Shown: positions 23,577 through 33,295, numbered from the stretch's first letter. The stretch is 56,876 nt of DNA from an uncultured Bacteroidales bacterium (GCA_902785075.1 CACZXN010000011.1:1-56876), one strand, 5' to 3'. Numbers and translations: made by a program. Notes: generated by a model not told the origin, from the sequence alone.

Positions 23577-24458
23577 ATGTCATTTGAAGGTATTGAGAAA
23601 TTGTTAGAGACCAAAGTGTTCGGGATAGAGTTGATGACTCCCATCATGTTTTGCTTGAAAGCAATAGCCATCTTTCTGCTGGTACAGATAGCTGTGTGGG
23701 TTATCCGTTACTTGATGAACCCTCAGCGTGCCCGTTTGAAGAATCGTAAGTTTGATGAGACGAGTATGGTGTTTTTCCGCAAATTCCTTGTCACGGTTGC
23801 GTATGTGCTTGGAATTGCCAGCATTATGTTCTTGATTCCAGCCTTGCGAACCTTTGCTACATCCATACTTGCGAGTGCAGGTATCGTAGCGATGGCGGTG
23901 GGTCTTGCATCTCAGGAAGCACTTGCTAACTTTGTAAGCGGTATCTTTATCATTCTGGCTAAACCGTTCCGAATCGGTGATGTGGTGACTCTGGATAGCG
24001 GACAGAGCGGTAAAGTGACAGAAATAGCAATACGACATACCATCATTACCACCCCCGAAAACCGTATGGTAATCGTACCGAACTCAAAAGTCAATTCGGC
24101 AATTATCACCAATTCCACCATTCACGACACACGAACCTGTGTGTTTGTGGAAGTAGGAGTGGCTTACCCGGAAAACCTCGATCATTGCATTGAGGAAATG
24201 CGTAAGGTGATAGAAAAAGACGAAAGAGTGTTGGATAAGCGTACCGAAGTGGAAAAGCAGTCGGGAGTGGAGAAGGTGATTATTCGTGTGATGGAGCTTG
24301 GACAGTATGCCATCACCCTTCGTGCTTATGTGTGGGCAGCTACGCCTACTGAGGCTTTTGTGCTGAAATGTGATATGCTGAAAGCTGTAAAAGACCACTT
24401 TGACGAAGTCGGTATAGAGATTCCATATCCATATATGAATGTGGTGAAGAAGGGGTAA
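23577..24458 (+). CDS. Small-conductance mechanosensitive channel, MscS family
   Basis: 293 residues. Three membrane segments (~19-43, ~62-86, ~90-112), the last being the Ala/Gly-rich pore helix (ILASAGIVAMAVGLASQEAL), then the MscS beta domain with FRIGDVV and the cytoplasmic vestibule ending in EIPYPYMNV. It releases solutes on hypo-osmotic shock from the inner membrane. Length and domain order are normal. Followed by repeat hairpins that may end transcription. Confidence 0.93.
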   Translation: MSFEGIEKLLETKVFGIELMTPIMFCLKAIAIFLLVQIAVWVIRYLMNPQRARLKNRKFDETSMVFFRKFLVTVAYVLGIASIMFLIPALRTFATSILASAGIVAMAVGLASQEALANFVSGIFIILAKPFRIGDVVTLDSGQSGKVTEIAIRHTIITTPENRMVIVPNSKVNSAIITNSTIHDTRTCVFVEVGVAYPENLDHCIEEMRKVIEKDERVLDKRTEVEKQSGVEKVIIRVMELGQYAITLRAYVWAATPTEAFVLKCDMLKAVKDHFDEVGIEIPYPYMNVVKKG

Positions 24459-24460
24459 AT

Positions 24461-24527
24461 CCCCCCAACCCCCTTTAGGGGGAGATAAGAAACGGCCCCC
24501 CCAACCCCCTTTAGGGGGAGATAAGAA
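24461..24527 (+). repeat. Two 31-bp direct repeats with C/G hairpins
   Basis: Copies at 24461-24491 and 24497-24527 share a C-rich start, then AACCCCCTTTAGGGGGAG and ATAAGAA. Each can fold CCCCC-TTTA-GGGGG. They are placed directly after the mscS stop and probably serve as REP-like elements or terminators. Confidence 0.75.
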
Positions 24528-24580
24528 GGTTCAAAGTTCAAGGTTCAAAGTTCAAAGTTCAAGGTTCAAGGTTCAAAGTT
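24528..24580 (+). repeat. GTTCAAA/GTTCAAG heptamer array
   Basis: Seven tandem heptamers, GTTCAAA or GTTCAAG, end 13 bp before the HD-domain gene. Simple-sequence tract; noncoding. Confidence 0.75.
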
Positions 24581-24593
24581 GATAGTAAGAGGT

Positions 24594-25130
24594 ATGAATT
24601 ATCAGGAAATTTTGGATAAATATTATCCTGAGGATAATGAGTTGAAGCGGATATTAACTGTTCATAGCAGGAAAGTTGCTGATAAAGCGTTGGAGATTGC
24701 CCGCAATCATCCTGAACTGGACCTGGACTTGCAGTTCATAGAAGAAGCTGCTATGCTGCATGATATAGGTATCAAAGATTGTGATGCAGCAGGTATCTGT
24801 TGTTACGGAACAAAACCATATATCTGTCATGGAACCATTGGGGCAGAACTGTTGAGAAATGAAGGATATCCTCGTCACGCTTTGGTTTGCGAACGACATA
24901 CAGGAACAGGACTGACTCTTGATTATATCCTTACTAACAATCTTCCGCTCCCTCATAGGGATTTGGTTCCTGTTTCCTTAGAGGAACAGCTGATCTGTTT
25001 CGCAGATAAATTCTTTTCGAAAACACATCCCGAACAAGAGAAGTCGAAAGAGGCGGCATTGAAGAGTGTTGCAAAATTCGGGGAAGAATGTGCAGAAAAA
25101 TTCATTCTTTGGAGCAAAATGTTCCTTTAA
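24594..25130 (+). CDS. HD-domain phosphohydrolase-like protein
   Basis: 178 residues from ATG 24594; a TTG at 24579 lies inside the heptamer repeat and is unlikely. HD superfamily metal ligands: His in LTVHSRKVAD (~23), His-Asp in AMLHDIGIKD (~54-55) and later His residues. Such proteins hydrolyse nucleotide or other phosphate esters; the substrate is unknown. Cytoplasmic. A hairpin follows the stop codon before the lptD promoter. Confidence 0.8.
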   Translation: MNYQEILDKYYPEDNELKRILTVHSRKVADKALEIARNHPELDLDLQFIEEAAMLHDIGIKDCDAAGICCYGTKPYICHGTIGAELLRNEGYPRHALVCERHTGTGLTLDYILTNNLPLPHRDLVPVSLEEQLICFADKFFSKTHPEQEKSKEAALKSVAKFGEECAEKFILWSKMFL

Positions 25131-25170
25131 CCAACAACTTTTTCCATTCTTTAAGATTATTTATGATGGA

Positions 25171-25188
25171 ACGAGACAATAGTCTCGT
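25171..25188 (+). terminator. Perfect 7-bp hairpin between HD gene and lptD
   Basis: ACGAGAC (25171-25177) pairs with GTCTCGT (25182-25188) around AATA and is followed by TATTTTG. It could end the HD-gene transcript. It also overlaps the place where the -33 element of the lptD promoter should be, so it may be an operator. Confidence 0.5.
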
Positions 25189-25198
25189 TATTTTGTCG

Positions 25199-25207
25199 TA
25201 ACTTTGC
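25199..25207 (+). promoter_or_regulatory. Promoter -7 box of lptD
   Basis: TAACTTTGC, a full TAnnTTTG match. Transcription would begin near 25212, only a few bases before the GTG at 25218 and ~20 bases before the TTG at 25233. Confidence 0.65.
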
Positions 25208-25217
25208 ATTTTGTAAT

Positions 25218-28103
25218 GTGATAGGCAAAGTTTTGAACAAGAGAATCTACATATTGTTGATGTTATTATGCGTGATGGTCACCATAGCGCAAGGTAACGG
25301 TAACGTGAGAGGACGTATCGTGAATGATTCGATTATTGTTGGTGACGATAGTTTGCCTTCACTCCCCATTGATACCACAATCGTTCCGCTTGATTCTGTA
25401 ATTGATTCTCAGTTACTGCAACTTGACTCTATCAAAAACCAATTCGACAAGGAACATGGTATCGAAGTAAAGGGAAATCCACGAGCGATTCAATGGAACG
25501 ACTCTGTTGCAGCTGCAGAAGATTCAATCCGTAGAAGCAAGAAACCTGATGTGCTTGATGCGCCCGTATCGTATGAGGCGAAAGACTCTGTTGTCTTTTT
25601 CATGAAGACCAAGAACGCTTATCTCTATGGAGAGGGTGACGTGAGGTATCAGAACATGAAACTGACCGCAGAACAGATACAGATGAATATGGACAGCTCT
25701 ATCGTTCATGCGACCTATAAGCCTGATACGCTGGAGAACACGATGATTGGTAAACCTGTGTTCAAACAAGGGAACGATGAGTATGTGTCGGAGAAGATGG
25801 ACTACAACTTCAAGACAAGGAAAGGATTCATCACGAACGTGACCACCGAAACTGACGACGGACAAGGAAGAGGATTCATACGAAGCGAAGAGTCGAAGAA
25901 GGGTGACGGAGATGAAGTCTATCTGCGTAGGGGAACCTATACGACATGTGACGAAGAACATCCGCACTTCTACATCGCTATGTCACGTGCAAAGGTGCAT
26001 ACAGGAAAGAGCGTATTCTCTGGACCTGCTTGGTTGGTAGTGGAAGACGTTCCGCTTCCTGTCATCGTTCCGTTCGCCTTCTTCCCCTTAACCAGTAAGT
26101 ATTCGTCAGGATTTATCATGCCAAGTTATGGTGATGAATCGACTCGTGGTTTCTATCTGCGTGATGGAGGCTACTATTTTGCAATCAACGATCATATCGA
26201 TGCAAAACTCACAGGTGAGATATTTACGAAGGGTTCGTGGGCCGTTGCTTTGCAAACTACCTATAGGAAACGTTATAAGTACTCAGGAAACTTCTATTTC
26301 AACTATCAGGTAACGAAAGACGGAGAGAAGAATATGCCTGACTACAATGTCGTAAAGAACTTCAAGTTGCAGTGGTCGCATCGTCAGGATAGTAAGGCGA
26401 GTCCTAATAGTTCGTTCCAAGCAAGTGTCAACTTTGCTACCCAAAGCTACGAGCGAAACAACCTTTCCAGCTTGTATAACCCGACTTCTTATTCACAAAG
26501 TACACGAACATCGAGTGTCAGCTATTCACATACCTTCGATAAGATAGGATTGACCCTCTCGTCGAGTTTCAATATTGCACAGAATATGAAGGACTCAACG
26601 GTGACGCTCACTTTGCCGAATCTTAGCATTTCTGTGAATAGGTTCTATCCATTCAAGAGAAAGCATCAAGTGGGTAAGGAACGTTGGTATGAAAAGATAT
26701 CTGTAAACTATACAGGAACCCTCTCCAACAGTATCTCAACGAAGGAAGACAAGCTCTTGCATTCTAATCTCATCAAAGACTGGCGAAACGGTATGCGTCA
26801 TGTGATTCCGATTTCTGCATCGTTCAATTTGGGATTCATGAACATAACACCATCTTTCAATTATACAGAACGATGGTATACGAACCGTATTGAACAGAGT
26901 TGGAACCCGATATCTCAGGTTGTGGAGCGAGATACCGTCTGGGGATTCAATCGTGTGTATAATTACGATTTGAGTTTATCGTTCAATACAAAACTCTACG
27001 GATTCTACACCCCGAATCCAAAGATATGGGGCAGTAAGATTGAGAAAGTGCGACATGTGTTCACACCAACAATCAGTTTCAGCTATGCACCTGATTTCGG
27101 AGCAAGCCGTTATGGATATTGGAAGACCTATACAAAGACCGACTTGGATGGAAATGTGACCTTGGTTGAGTATTCTCCGTATTCAAGCGCACTCTATGGA
27201 ACTGTGAGTCGAGGTAGGACCGGTTCGATTACATTTGATGTGTCGAACAACTTGGAGATGAAGTATAAGGCAGCGAATGATTCCACAAAGAAAATCATCT
27301 TAATTGACGAATTAGGAGCGAGTCTTTCGTATAATATGGCTGCTAAGACTCAACCTTGGAGTAACCTATCTACCCGTCTGCGACTCAAATGGGGAAAGGC
27401 TACATTCAACATGTCGGCTGTGTTCCATACCTATGCCTATGAGTTCGATAGTAAGGGTAATGTTGTAGTTGGAAACCGAACAGAGTGGTCGTATGGTCGA
27501 TTTGGTCGATTCCAAGGTATGAGTAAGAACCTCTCGTATTCATTTAATAACCAAACCTGGGGAAAAATCAAAAAGTTCTTTGCTAAATTACGAGGTAAAA
27601 AGGTTGATGATGAAGAAGATGAGAAGAACAAAATCCCAGATACAGATGATGAGGACAACGAATCGTCATCCTCATCCGATAAGAAACCCAAGAATGGTAG
27701 TGATCAACTCGACGAGGATGGATACATGAAGTTCTCCATCCCCTGGTCGTTCAGTATTTCGTATGGTATCACGATGGCAGAAGATCGTTCTGCTAAGATA
27801 AACGTGAAGAACATGCGCTACCCGTACAAGTTTACGCAAAACCTAAATTTCTCGGGTACCATCAAGCTATCAAGTGCTTGGAATGCAAGTTTCTCTTCTG
27901 GTTATGACTTCACCAATCACGCAATATCCATGACCACTTGCAATATATCACGTGACATGCACTGCTTCAATATCAGTTGTGGTTTCGTCTTTGGAACATT
28001 TACCTCATATCATATCACCCTTCGTGCGAATGCAAGTACGCTGACGGATGCTCTGAAGTACGATAAGAAGAGTAGCTATTCAAGCTCAATTCGTTGGTAC
28101 TAA
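25218..28103 (+). CDS. lptD: LPS-assembly outer membrane protein LptD
   Basis: 961 residues from GTG 25218. TTG 25233 is an equally likely start because it gives a clean signal peptide (MNKRIYILLMLLCVMVTIA) and a normal leader. Order: signal peptide, an OstA-like beta-jellyroll (~110-225, AYLYGEGDVRYQNMKLTAEQ), then a large beta-barrel with many aromatic-ended strands. It places LPS in the outer leaflet, with LptE as partner (not seen here). A low-complexity acidic/Ser loop (~795-835) lies between strands. Converges with the GH2 gene, stops 9 bp apart. Confidence 0.9.
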   Translation: MIGKVLNKRIYILLMLLCVMVTIAQGNGNVRGRIVNDSIIVGDDSLPSLPIDTTIVPLDSVIDSQLLQLDSIKNQFDKEHGIEVKGNPRAIQWNDSVAAAEDSIRRSKKPDVLDAPVSYEAKDSVVFFMKTKNAYLYGEGDVRYQNMKLTAEQIQMNMDSSIVHATYKPDTLENTMIGKPVFKQGNDEYVSEKMDYNFKTRKGFITNVTTETDDGQGRGFIRSEESKKGDGDEVYLRRGTYTTCDEEHPHFYIAMSRAKVHTGKSVFSGPAWLVVEDVPLPVIVPFAFFPLTSKYSSGFIMPSYGDESTRGFYLRDGGYYFAINDHIDAKLTGEIFTKGSWAVALQTTYRKRYKYSGNFYFNYQVTKDGEKNMPDYNVVKNFKLQWSHRQDSKASPNSSFQASVNFATQSYERNNLSSLYNPTSYSQSTRTSSVSYSHTFDKIGLTLSSSFNIAQNMKDSTVTLTLPNLSISVNRFYPFKRKHQVGKERWYEKISVNYTGTLSNSISTKEDKLLHSNLIKDWRNGMRHVIPISASFNLGFMNITPSFNYTERWYTNRIEQSWNPISQVVERDTVWGFNRVYNYDLSLSFNTKLYGFYTPNPKIWGSKIEKVRHVFTPTISFSYAPDFGASRYGYWKTYTKTDLDGNVTLVEYSPYSSALYGTVSRGRTGSITFDVSNNLEMKYKAANDSTKKIILIDELGASLSYNMAAKTQPWSNLSTRLRLKWGKATFNMSAVFHTYAYEFDSKGNVVVGNRTEWSYGRFGRFQGMSKNLSYSFNNQTWGKIKKFFAKLRGKKVDDEEDEKNKIPDTDDEDNESSSSSDKKPKNGSDQLDEDGYMKFSIPWSFSISYGITMAEDRSAKINVKNMRYPYKFTQNLNFSGTIKLSSAWNASFSSGYDFTNHAISMTTCNISRDMHCFNISCGFVFGTFTSYHITLRANASTLTDALKYDKKSSYSSSIRWY

Positions 28104-28112
28104 CAAGGAAAC

Positions 28113-30557
28113 CTATATTTCTACCTCGATCGGAGATAGGTCTTCAGCAGTAATACGAACCTTTGCTTTCTGTGTAGGATTATTGCGCATGATATAAGCG
28201 AGAAGACGTCCGCGATTAGCATTCTTGTGTGGTTGCTTCGGAGCAGACATGTCACTATTATTTGCATTCTCTAATCCAAGCAATTTTCCGCCACTGATGA
28301 CTTCGCACTTTACATCCTTTCGATAGTTAAGAACTCGAATGCCTTTTGCATCTACAATGTTGATAAGTAGATGGAACAATCCTCCATTATTGTTTGAGAT
28401 CGGTAGAACGGTTGCACTGACTTTAGCCGCTTCACTATGCGTCTGGATTTCGTAGCTTGTTGTAGCTTTCGATTGTTTATCCAACCCTTCTACCTGCAGA
28501 GTACCAGCTTCATAAGGTATATCCCAATAAATGATACCAGTATTATCGTCTCGTTCTTTCTTCTCTCCAACTTCCTTTCCATTGAGAATCAGTCGAGCAT
28601 ATGGTTGGTTTGTATAGCAGAGTACACGTATGGTTTGTCCTTCTTGATAGTTCCAATTGTCCCAAGCATCTGTAGATAGGTTCACACGCCCATTACGATT
28701 GCCGCGATTGTTTCCGCCAAATTGATTGTTTCCACCACGAATTGCTTGTGTACCGATATAGGCAACCGGATCTGTTCGCCATAGAGACGCGAAGAAATGA
28801 CCTCGAGGTTTAAGAAATCCTGCAAAGTCAATCAAACCGGTTCCCAATCCTCGTGATGGCCAAGCTCCTGATTCTCCAAGATATTCATATCCCGTCCATA
28901 CAAAATGTCCGAAGATATGTGGATTGTCGCGAACTGCTTTCCATGATGATAGATTGGTGCTGGTCTCACTACCATAGATGACTCGCTTCGGATAGGTCTT
29001 ATGATCCTCCAAATAGCGATTTTCAGTATAGTTGTATCCGCAGACATCAACAGCTTCGGGGTATTCTGTCTGATTACTCATTACAACACCCGCCATTGCT
29101 CCTGTTACAGCTCGCGATGGATCGATACTGCGAATGATAGCTGCTAATCGTTTTGCAATCGTTCCGATTCGTTCAGCACGTGGTGCGTCTTTCTTGTATC
29201 CTCCATACATTGGTTGGCTGATACCTGCGTTGTCACCGTCGAGAACAGGATGAGAGTATGGATCGTTAGGGTAATCTACTTCATTTCCGACACTCCAAAG
29301 AAACACACTTGGGTGGTTGCGGTCGCGACGTACCATATCTGCGATATCGCGATCAATCCATTCCTCAAAGAAGTCATAAGTACCATCATAACCAGGTGTA
29401 CCTTGATTCCATCCTTTCAGCCATTTGCGTTTTGGATATTCCCATTCGTCGCTACCTTCATCCATGATAAGAAATCCCATCTCATCAGCTAATTCATAGA
29501 CATCGGGAGCTTGAACATTGTGACTCATACGTATAGCATTCACACCCATATCTTTGAGGGAGATGAACCTACGTTGCCAGACTTCTCGGGGAACAGCAGC
29601 ACCAAGAACGCCTGCATCGTGGTGGATACACACACCCTTTACTTTCATCCATTCACCATTGAGAGCAAAACCTTTGTTGGGGTCGAATTGAAGAGAGCGG
29701 ATGCCAACTCGTGTGTCGGATTGGTCAATTGTTTTTCCTTCTGATCTTAATTCTACATGTAATGAATATAAATATGGTGTAGTTATACTCCACAGATGAG
29801 GAGCCGAGATGGATAACTGGCAAGTGAATATGCCATCTTTATTGCGCTCACTACTGTTTTTCTCTCCTACAATCTTACCATTTGCATCTTTGAGGGTGGC
29901 CTTTACAGTTAGGTTCTTGGTCGCATTATCTCCTTGAACGATTTCTGTTGCCACATGAATATTGGTACGATTGGCTGTAATGTCTTTTGCCTCATAGCTG
30001 ACTCCCCATTGAGCAATGTGGGTATCAGCAGAGGAAATAAACCAAACGTTACGATAGATGCCAGAACCTGTGTACCAACGTGAGTCGGCATAACGGCTGT
30101 GATCCACTCGTACGGCTATCACATTATCCCCTTTATTTATATATGGTGTCAGGTCGTACATGAATGAAATATATCCATTTGGACGTTTTCCAAGCAGGTG
30201 ACCATTAATGTAGACCTCGCTGCGATTATATACCCCTTCGAAATAGATGAATCGTTTCTCATTTTGAGGAATAGCAGCATCGAGCGTGAAATGCTTTCGA
30301 TACCAAGCAATGCCACCAGGAAGATAACCTGTACAACTCGCTAAGTCGCGTGAAGGGGTTCCCTCGATTGACCAATCGTGGGGTAGGGTGAGAGTTTGCC
30401 ATCCATCCTCATTGCATTTGACCTCTTTATATTCTTGCTTGTCAGAGAGGCTGAACAACCAAGTGTCGTTGAATAAACTTGCATTGCCAAATCCAACTTG
30501 AGCCGCTATGAAGAGCGAATGCTGTGTGATAAAAAGGTAGATAAGGATTCGTTTCAT
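28113..30557 (-). CDS. Glycoside hydrolase family 2 protein, beta-galactosidase-like
   Basis: 814 residues with a signal peptide (~1-20). Sugar-binding domain (LPHDWSIEG, AWYRKHF), Ig-like domain, then a TIM barrel with acid/base Glu in SVGNEVDYPN and nucleophile Glu in GSETST. A DUF4982-like and an Ig-like domain follow. An inserted Gly/Asn/Arg-rich stretch (GGNNQFGGNNRGNRNGR) interrupts the region after the barrel. Likely activity: beta-galactosidase or related, on galactan or arabinogalactan side chains in the periplasm. Its ATG overlaps the stop of the GH51 gene (ATGA), so the two are co-translated. Confidence 0.9.
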   Translation of the reverse strand: MKRILIYLFITQHSLFIAAQVGFGNASLFNDTWLFSLSDKQEYKEVKCNEDGWQTLTLPHDWSIEGTPSRDLASCTGYLPGGIAWYRKHFTLDAAIPQNEKRFIYFEGVYNRSEVYINGHLLGKRPNGYISFMYDLTPYINKGDNVIAVRVDHSRYADSRWYTGSGIYRNVWFISSADTHIAQWGVSYEAKDITANRTNIHVATEIVQGDNATKNLTVKATLKDANGKIVGEKNSSERNKDGIFTCQLSISAPHLWSITTPYLYSLHVELRSEGKTIDQSDTRVGIRSLQFDPNKGFALNGEWMKVKGVCIHHDAGVLGAAVPREVWQRRFISLKDMGVNAIRMSHNVQAPDVYELADEMGFLIMDEGSDEWEYPKRKWLKGWNQGTPGYDGTYDFFEEWIDRDIADMVRRDRNHPSVFLWSVGNEVDYPNDPYSHPVLDGDNAGISQPMYGGYKKDAPRAERIGTIAKRLAAIIRSIDPSRAVTGAMAGVVMSNQTEYPEAVDVCGYNYTENRYLEDHKTYPKRVIYGSETSTNLSSWKAVRDNPHIFGHFVWTGYEYLGESGAWPSRGLGTGLIDFAGFLKPRGHFFASLWRTDPVAYIGTQAIRGGNNQFGGNNRGNRNGRVNLSTDAWDNWNYQEGQTIRVLCYTNQPYARLILNGKEVGEKKERDDNTGIIYWDIPYEAGTLQVEGLDKQSKATTSYEIQTHSEAAKVSATVLPISNNNGGLFHLLINIVDAKGIRVLNYRKDVKCEVISGGKLLGLENANNSDMSAPKQPHKNANRGRLLAYIMRNNPTQKAKVRITAEDLSPIEVEI

Positions 30558-33082
30558 GTTAGCTTGATTTTCAGGATGTTTACTGAGAAGGCAGGAACTT
30601 TAAAGTCTACTTTATTTCGGTTAGAGGCCTTTACGGTAGTTGTCTGAGGATAAATGTTCTTAGGATTATCGAGTGTGTTCTCATCATTTCCGTCTTTAGA
30701 TGCTAGACGAATGAGAGTAACAGCATCTGCTTTGTTGGTATCGATGGAGCAGTTCTTTAGATTTAATGTTCCGTCAGCGAACCCTTCACCAACATTGACA
30801 ATCTTCACATACATAGTTTTTGTTGCAGCATCAATCGTAGTAGATGCGTACACTCCCTCCATCGCGCTACTCTTTTGAAGCTTACAAGTGAAATCGAGTT
30901 TCCCGTCAAGGTAGCACTTTATGTTGTCTCCTTCTATGTCTACTTGTAGGTCGTACCATTTGTCATTTTGAACAGAGAAACGTTTGTCGCGTGCTATCTG
31001 AATCTTTCCTCCACCGATAGTTTGTTCTACATTGTTTTGAACATTAGACCATCCGCCGATGTTGTACCATTGGAAGTTTTGTGCATCCTTATATCCAAAT
31101 AGAACCATAAAACCTTCTGCACCACTTAGTTTCTTTGCTTGTACCTTATAGGTGTATTTCTTAGCATCGATTTGTGTAGGGCAAAGAATCATAGCGGGTG
31201 TCTCGTTTGATGTCTGTGAGAGTTCGCTGTTAGTTGCATTCCAGGAGCCACTTTGACGTACCCATTTCGAGAAATCGCCAATATTAATCGTAGAACCATC
31301 AACTATCAACTGGGCGTTTCGGTACTGAACATTGGTGTTCCAAGTGGCCAATCCCACTTGTACAGGCTTGTTTTCCTCTTCCTTATTTGCTTGTGGCATT
31401 GTGAGTTTATATGTCCACTCTGTTTTTAGAACTTGCGTGCCGATGTTATTAGGAAACAACTGCTGCACATAATAAGAAGGAGTACCCATCACTTTATTTG
31501 AGTTGAAACGAATCATGTCTGGACGCCAACGTGCATCGTTCTCGTTTACGAATATAGGAGCGTATGAGTTCATGACAACCACATCAGAGTTGTTTTCCAT
31601 ACCCATCATATACACAGCTTCTCCAAGTGCAGCATTAAGGTTACCTATATCGCCAAACTGACTCGTAACAGCATATTCGCCTACATAGATTTTATATTTA
31701 GAACGATCATAGCTGTCATACTTGTCGAAACGGTCAGCAAACCATTTTGGATTGCGATAATAATGTTCATCGACCATCTCAACAGGATAGTTGTTTCGCC
31801 ATGAAGGATTGTCGGTACTCCAAGACTCTACATTGCCAATACAATGAACATTCGGGTATTTTGCCTTGATGGCATTGTAGAATTGGATATATCGTTCGGG
31901 GTAATGGTCGCTTTGGTCACTATTGTTATTCATGTTGAAATTATAGTTCTCATTACCAATTTCAATATATTCGAGGTTAAATGGTGCTGGGTGACCATTC
32001 TCTGCACGCATCTTTCCATACTTGGTTGTTATATCGCCATTAGCATATTCAAGAGCGTCCATGCACTCTTCAATCCACTCGCCAATCTGGTCGTAAGGAG
32101 TACAGCCTCCATGCCAGATTCCAACATTGACAACAAACAGAGGTTTGGCTCCAAGATCTTCTGACAACTGCAGGAATTCATGGAATCCAATGCCGTCACT
32201 CGTGCGATATCCCCAGTTTACGTTTGCATGGCCTTCGCGTTGCTCAATAGGTCCTATGGTACGTTTCCAACGGAATGCATTGTCCGGGCTTTGCTGTCCT
32301 TCAACAAAGCATCCACCAGGGAAACGCATGAACCGTGGATGCATATCGGCAAGCATTTGTGCCAAATCTGGACGCATTCCGTTTTCACGATTCTTAAACG
32401 TTGGTGGGAATAAACTTACTACGTCAATTTGGAATTCTCCAACTTTATCTGCTGTTAGTGAGAATTCTGCTCGTGGGTCGTTTCCTGTTGCTGTAATTAT
32501 GGCTGTATATTTTTTCCATTCTTTGCCGAAGTTTGCATTTATCTTTACATTCCCGAGTGATTGGCCATTTGTGGATTGCAACTGAGCAGTAAAGGTCCCA
32601 TTGTAGCCATTTAGGCTTTTTGCCCAAAATGACAATCGGTACTTGGTACCTTTCACGGCATTTATTCCCCAAAAACCTTCATTGCGAACCCCGTCACCTG
32701 CTTTCTTTAGCATTACATTTAAAGCATTGTGCTGTACGCTATTCAGGAGATTTTCCTGAATGAGTTTTAGACTTGCGCTACCCACGCTGAACCAGTTACT
32801 AATACGTGGTTCGGTTTGACCTTCGTTTTGATTGTTCTGTCCTCCACGACGACGCATATTACGTCCTCCTCCCATTAAATCATCCTCGAATGAACGGTTA
32901 CGAATAAGTTCTGCATACAATCCTCCATCAGCTGCATGGTTTATGTCTTCATAGAAGATGCCATAGTGTGTAGGACTAATTTTTGGACCTTTTTGAGTTG
33001 CATCAACGTTGATGACAACTTGTGCATTCATGGAACATGCTGAAATGAATAGCACAGCAATTAAAAGTTTTCTTGTTTTCAT
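30554..33082 (-). CDS. Alpha-L-arabinofuranosidase, GH51
   Basis: 842 residues with a signal peptide (~1-20). A CBM4-like domain (~80-225), then the GH51 TIM barrel with acid/base Glu in EIGNENYN and nucleophile Glu in YVGEYAV. The C-terminal beta domain is split by a ~180-residue LamG/concanavalin-like insert (~590-770, with ADVEG-type and CYLDGKLDF motifs), making the protein longer than the usual ~650. A Gly/Arg/Asn-rich insert (GGGRNMRRRGGQNNQN) lies at ~70-86. It removes arabinofuranose from arabinan or arabinoxylan. Upstream of and overlapping the GH2 gene. Confidence 0.93.
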   Translation of the reverse strand: MKTRKLLIAVLFISACSMNAQVVINVDATQKGPKISPTHYGIFYEDINHAADGGLYAELIRNRSFEDDLMGGGRNMRRRGGQNNQNEGQTEPRISNWFSVGSASLKLIQENLLNSVQHNALNVMLKKAGDGVRNEGFWGINAVKGTKYRLSFWAKSLNGYNGTFTAQLQSTNGQSLGNVKINANFGKEWKKYTAIITATGNDPRAEFSLTADKVGEFQIDVVSLFPPTFKNRENGMRPDLAQMLADMHPRFMRFPGGCFVEGQQSPDNAFRWKRTIGPIEQREGHANVNWGYRTSDGIGFHEFLQLSEDLGAKPLFVVNVGIWHGGCTPYDQIGEWIEECMDALEYANGDITTKYGKMRAENGHPAPFNLEYIEIGNENYNFNMNNNSDQSDHYPERYIQFYNAIKAKYPNVHCIGNVESWSTDNPSWRNNYPVEMVDEHYYRNPKWFADRFDKYDSYDRSKYKIYVGEYAVTSQFGDIGNLNAALGEAVYMMGMENNSDVVVMNSYAPIFVNENDARWRPDMIRFNSNKVMGTPSYYVQQLFPNNIGTQVLKTEWTYKLTMPQANKEEENKPVQVGLATWNTNVQYRNAQLIVDGSTINIGDFSKWVRQSGSWNATNSELSQTSNETPAMILCPTQIDAKKYTYKVQAKKLSGAEGFMVLFGYKDAQNFQWYNIGGWSNVQNNVEQTIGGGKIQIARDKRFSVQNDKWYDLQVDIEGDNIKCYLDGKLDFTCKLQKSSAMEGVYASTTIDAATKTMYVKIVNVGEGFADGTLNLKNCSIDTNKADAVTLIRLASKDGNDENTLDNPKNIYPQTTTVKASNRNKVDFKVPAFSVNILKIKLT

Positions 33083-33240
33083 GCGTTAGTTCATTTAATA
33101 ATATTGTTAATGAATTCTTATATAATCAGTTGGTATGTCTATTTATCGTTTCTTGTCATTTTTCCTAAGTACGCTTCTCTCTGTAATCTAGACACAGACC
33201 TGTTCCATAGGTTCATATAGGAGCAGTTGCTAAATGTAAG
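33083..33240 (-). promoter_or_regulatory. Upstream region of the GH51-GH2 operon
   Basis: AT-rich and without a gene. It must hold the promoter of the GH51-GH2 pair. No exact TAnnTTTG match was found by eye; a degenerate site is possible. Confidence 0.3.
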
Positions 33241-33280
33241 AATGAAATAAGGTGCATCCCATTGGGACACACCTTATATA
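33241..33280 (-). terminator. Hairpin terminator after the PPIase gene
   Basis: AAGGTG (33249-33254) pairs with CACCTT (33270-33275), with an inner TCCC/GGGA stem (33257-33260 with 33264-33267). On the minus strand it is followed by a T-rich tract (ATTTCATTCTT). It lies ~20 bp beyond the stop codon. Confidence 0.75.
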
Positions 33281-33295
33281 TAAATTCTAATGAAA

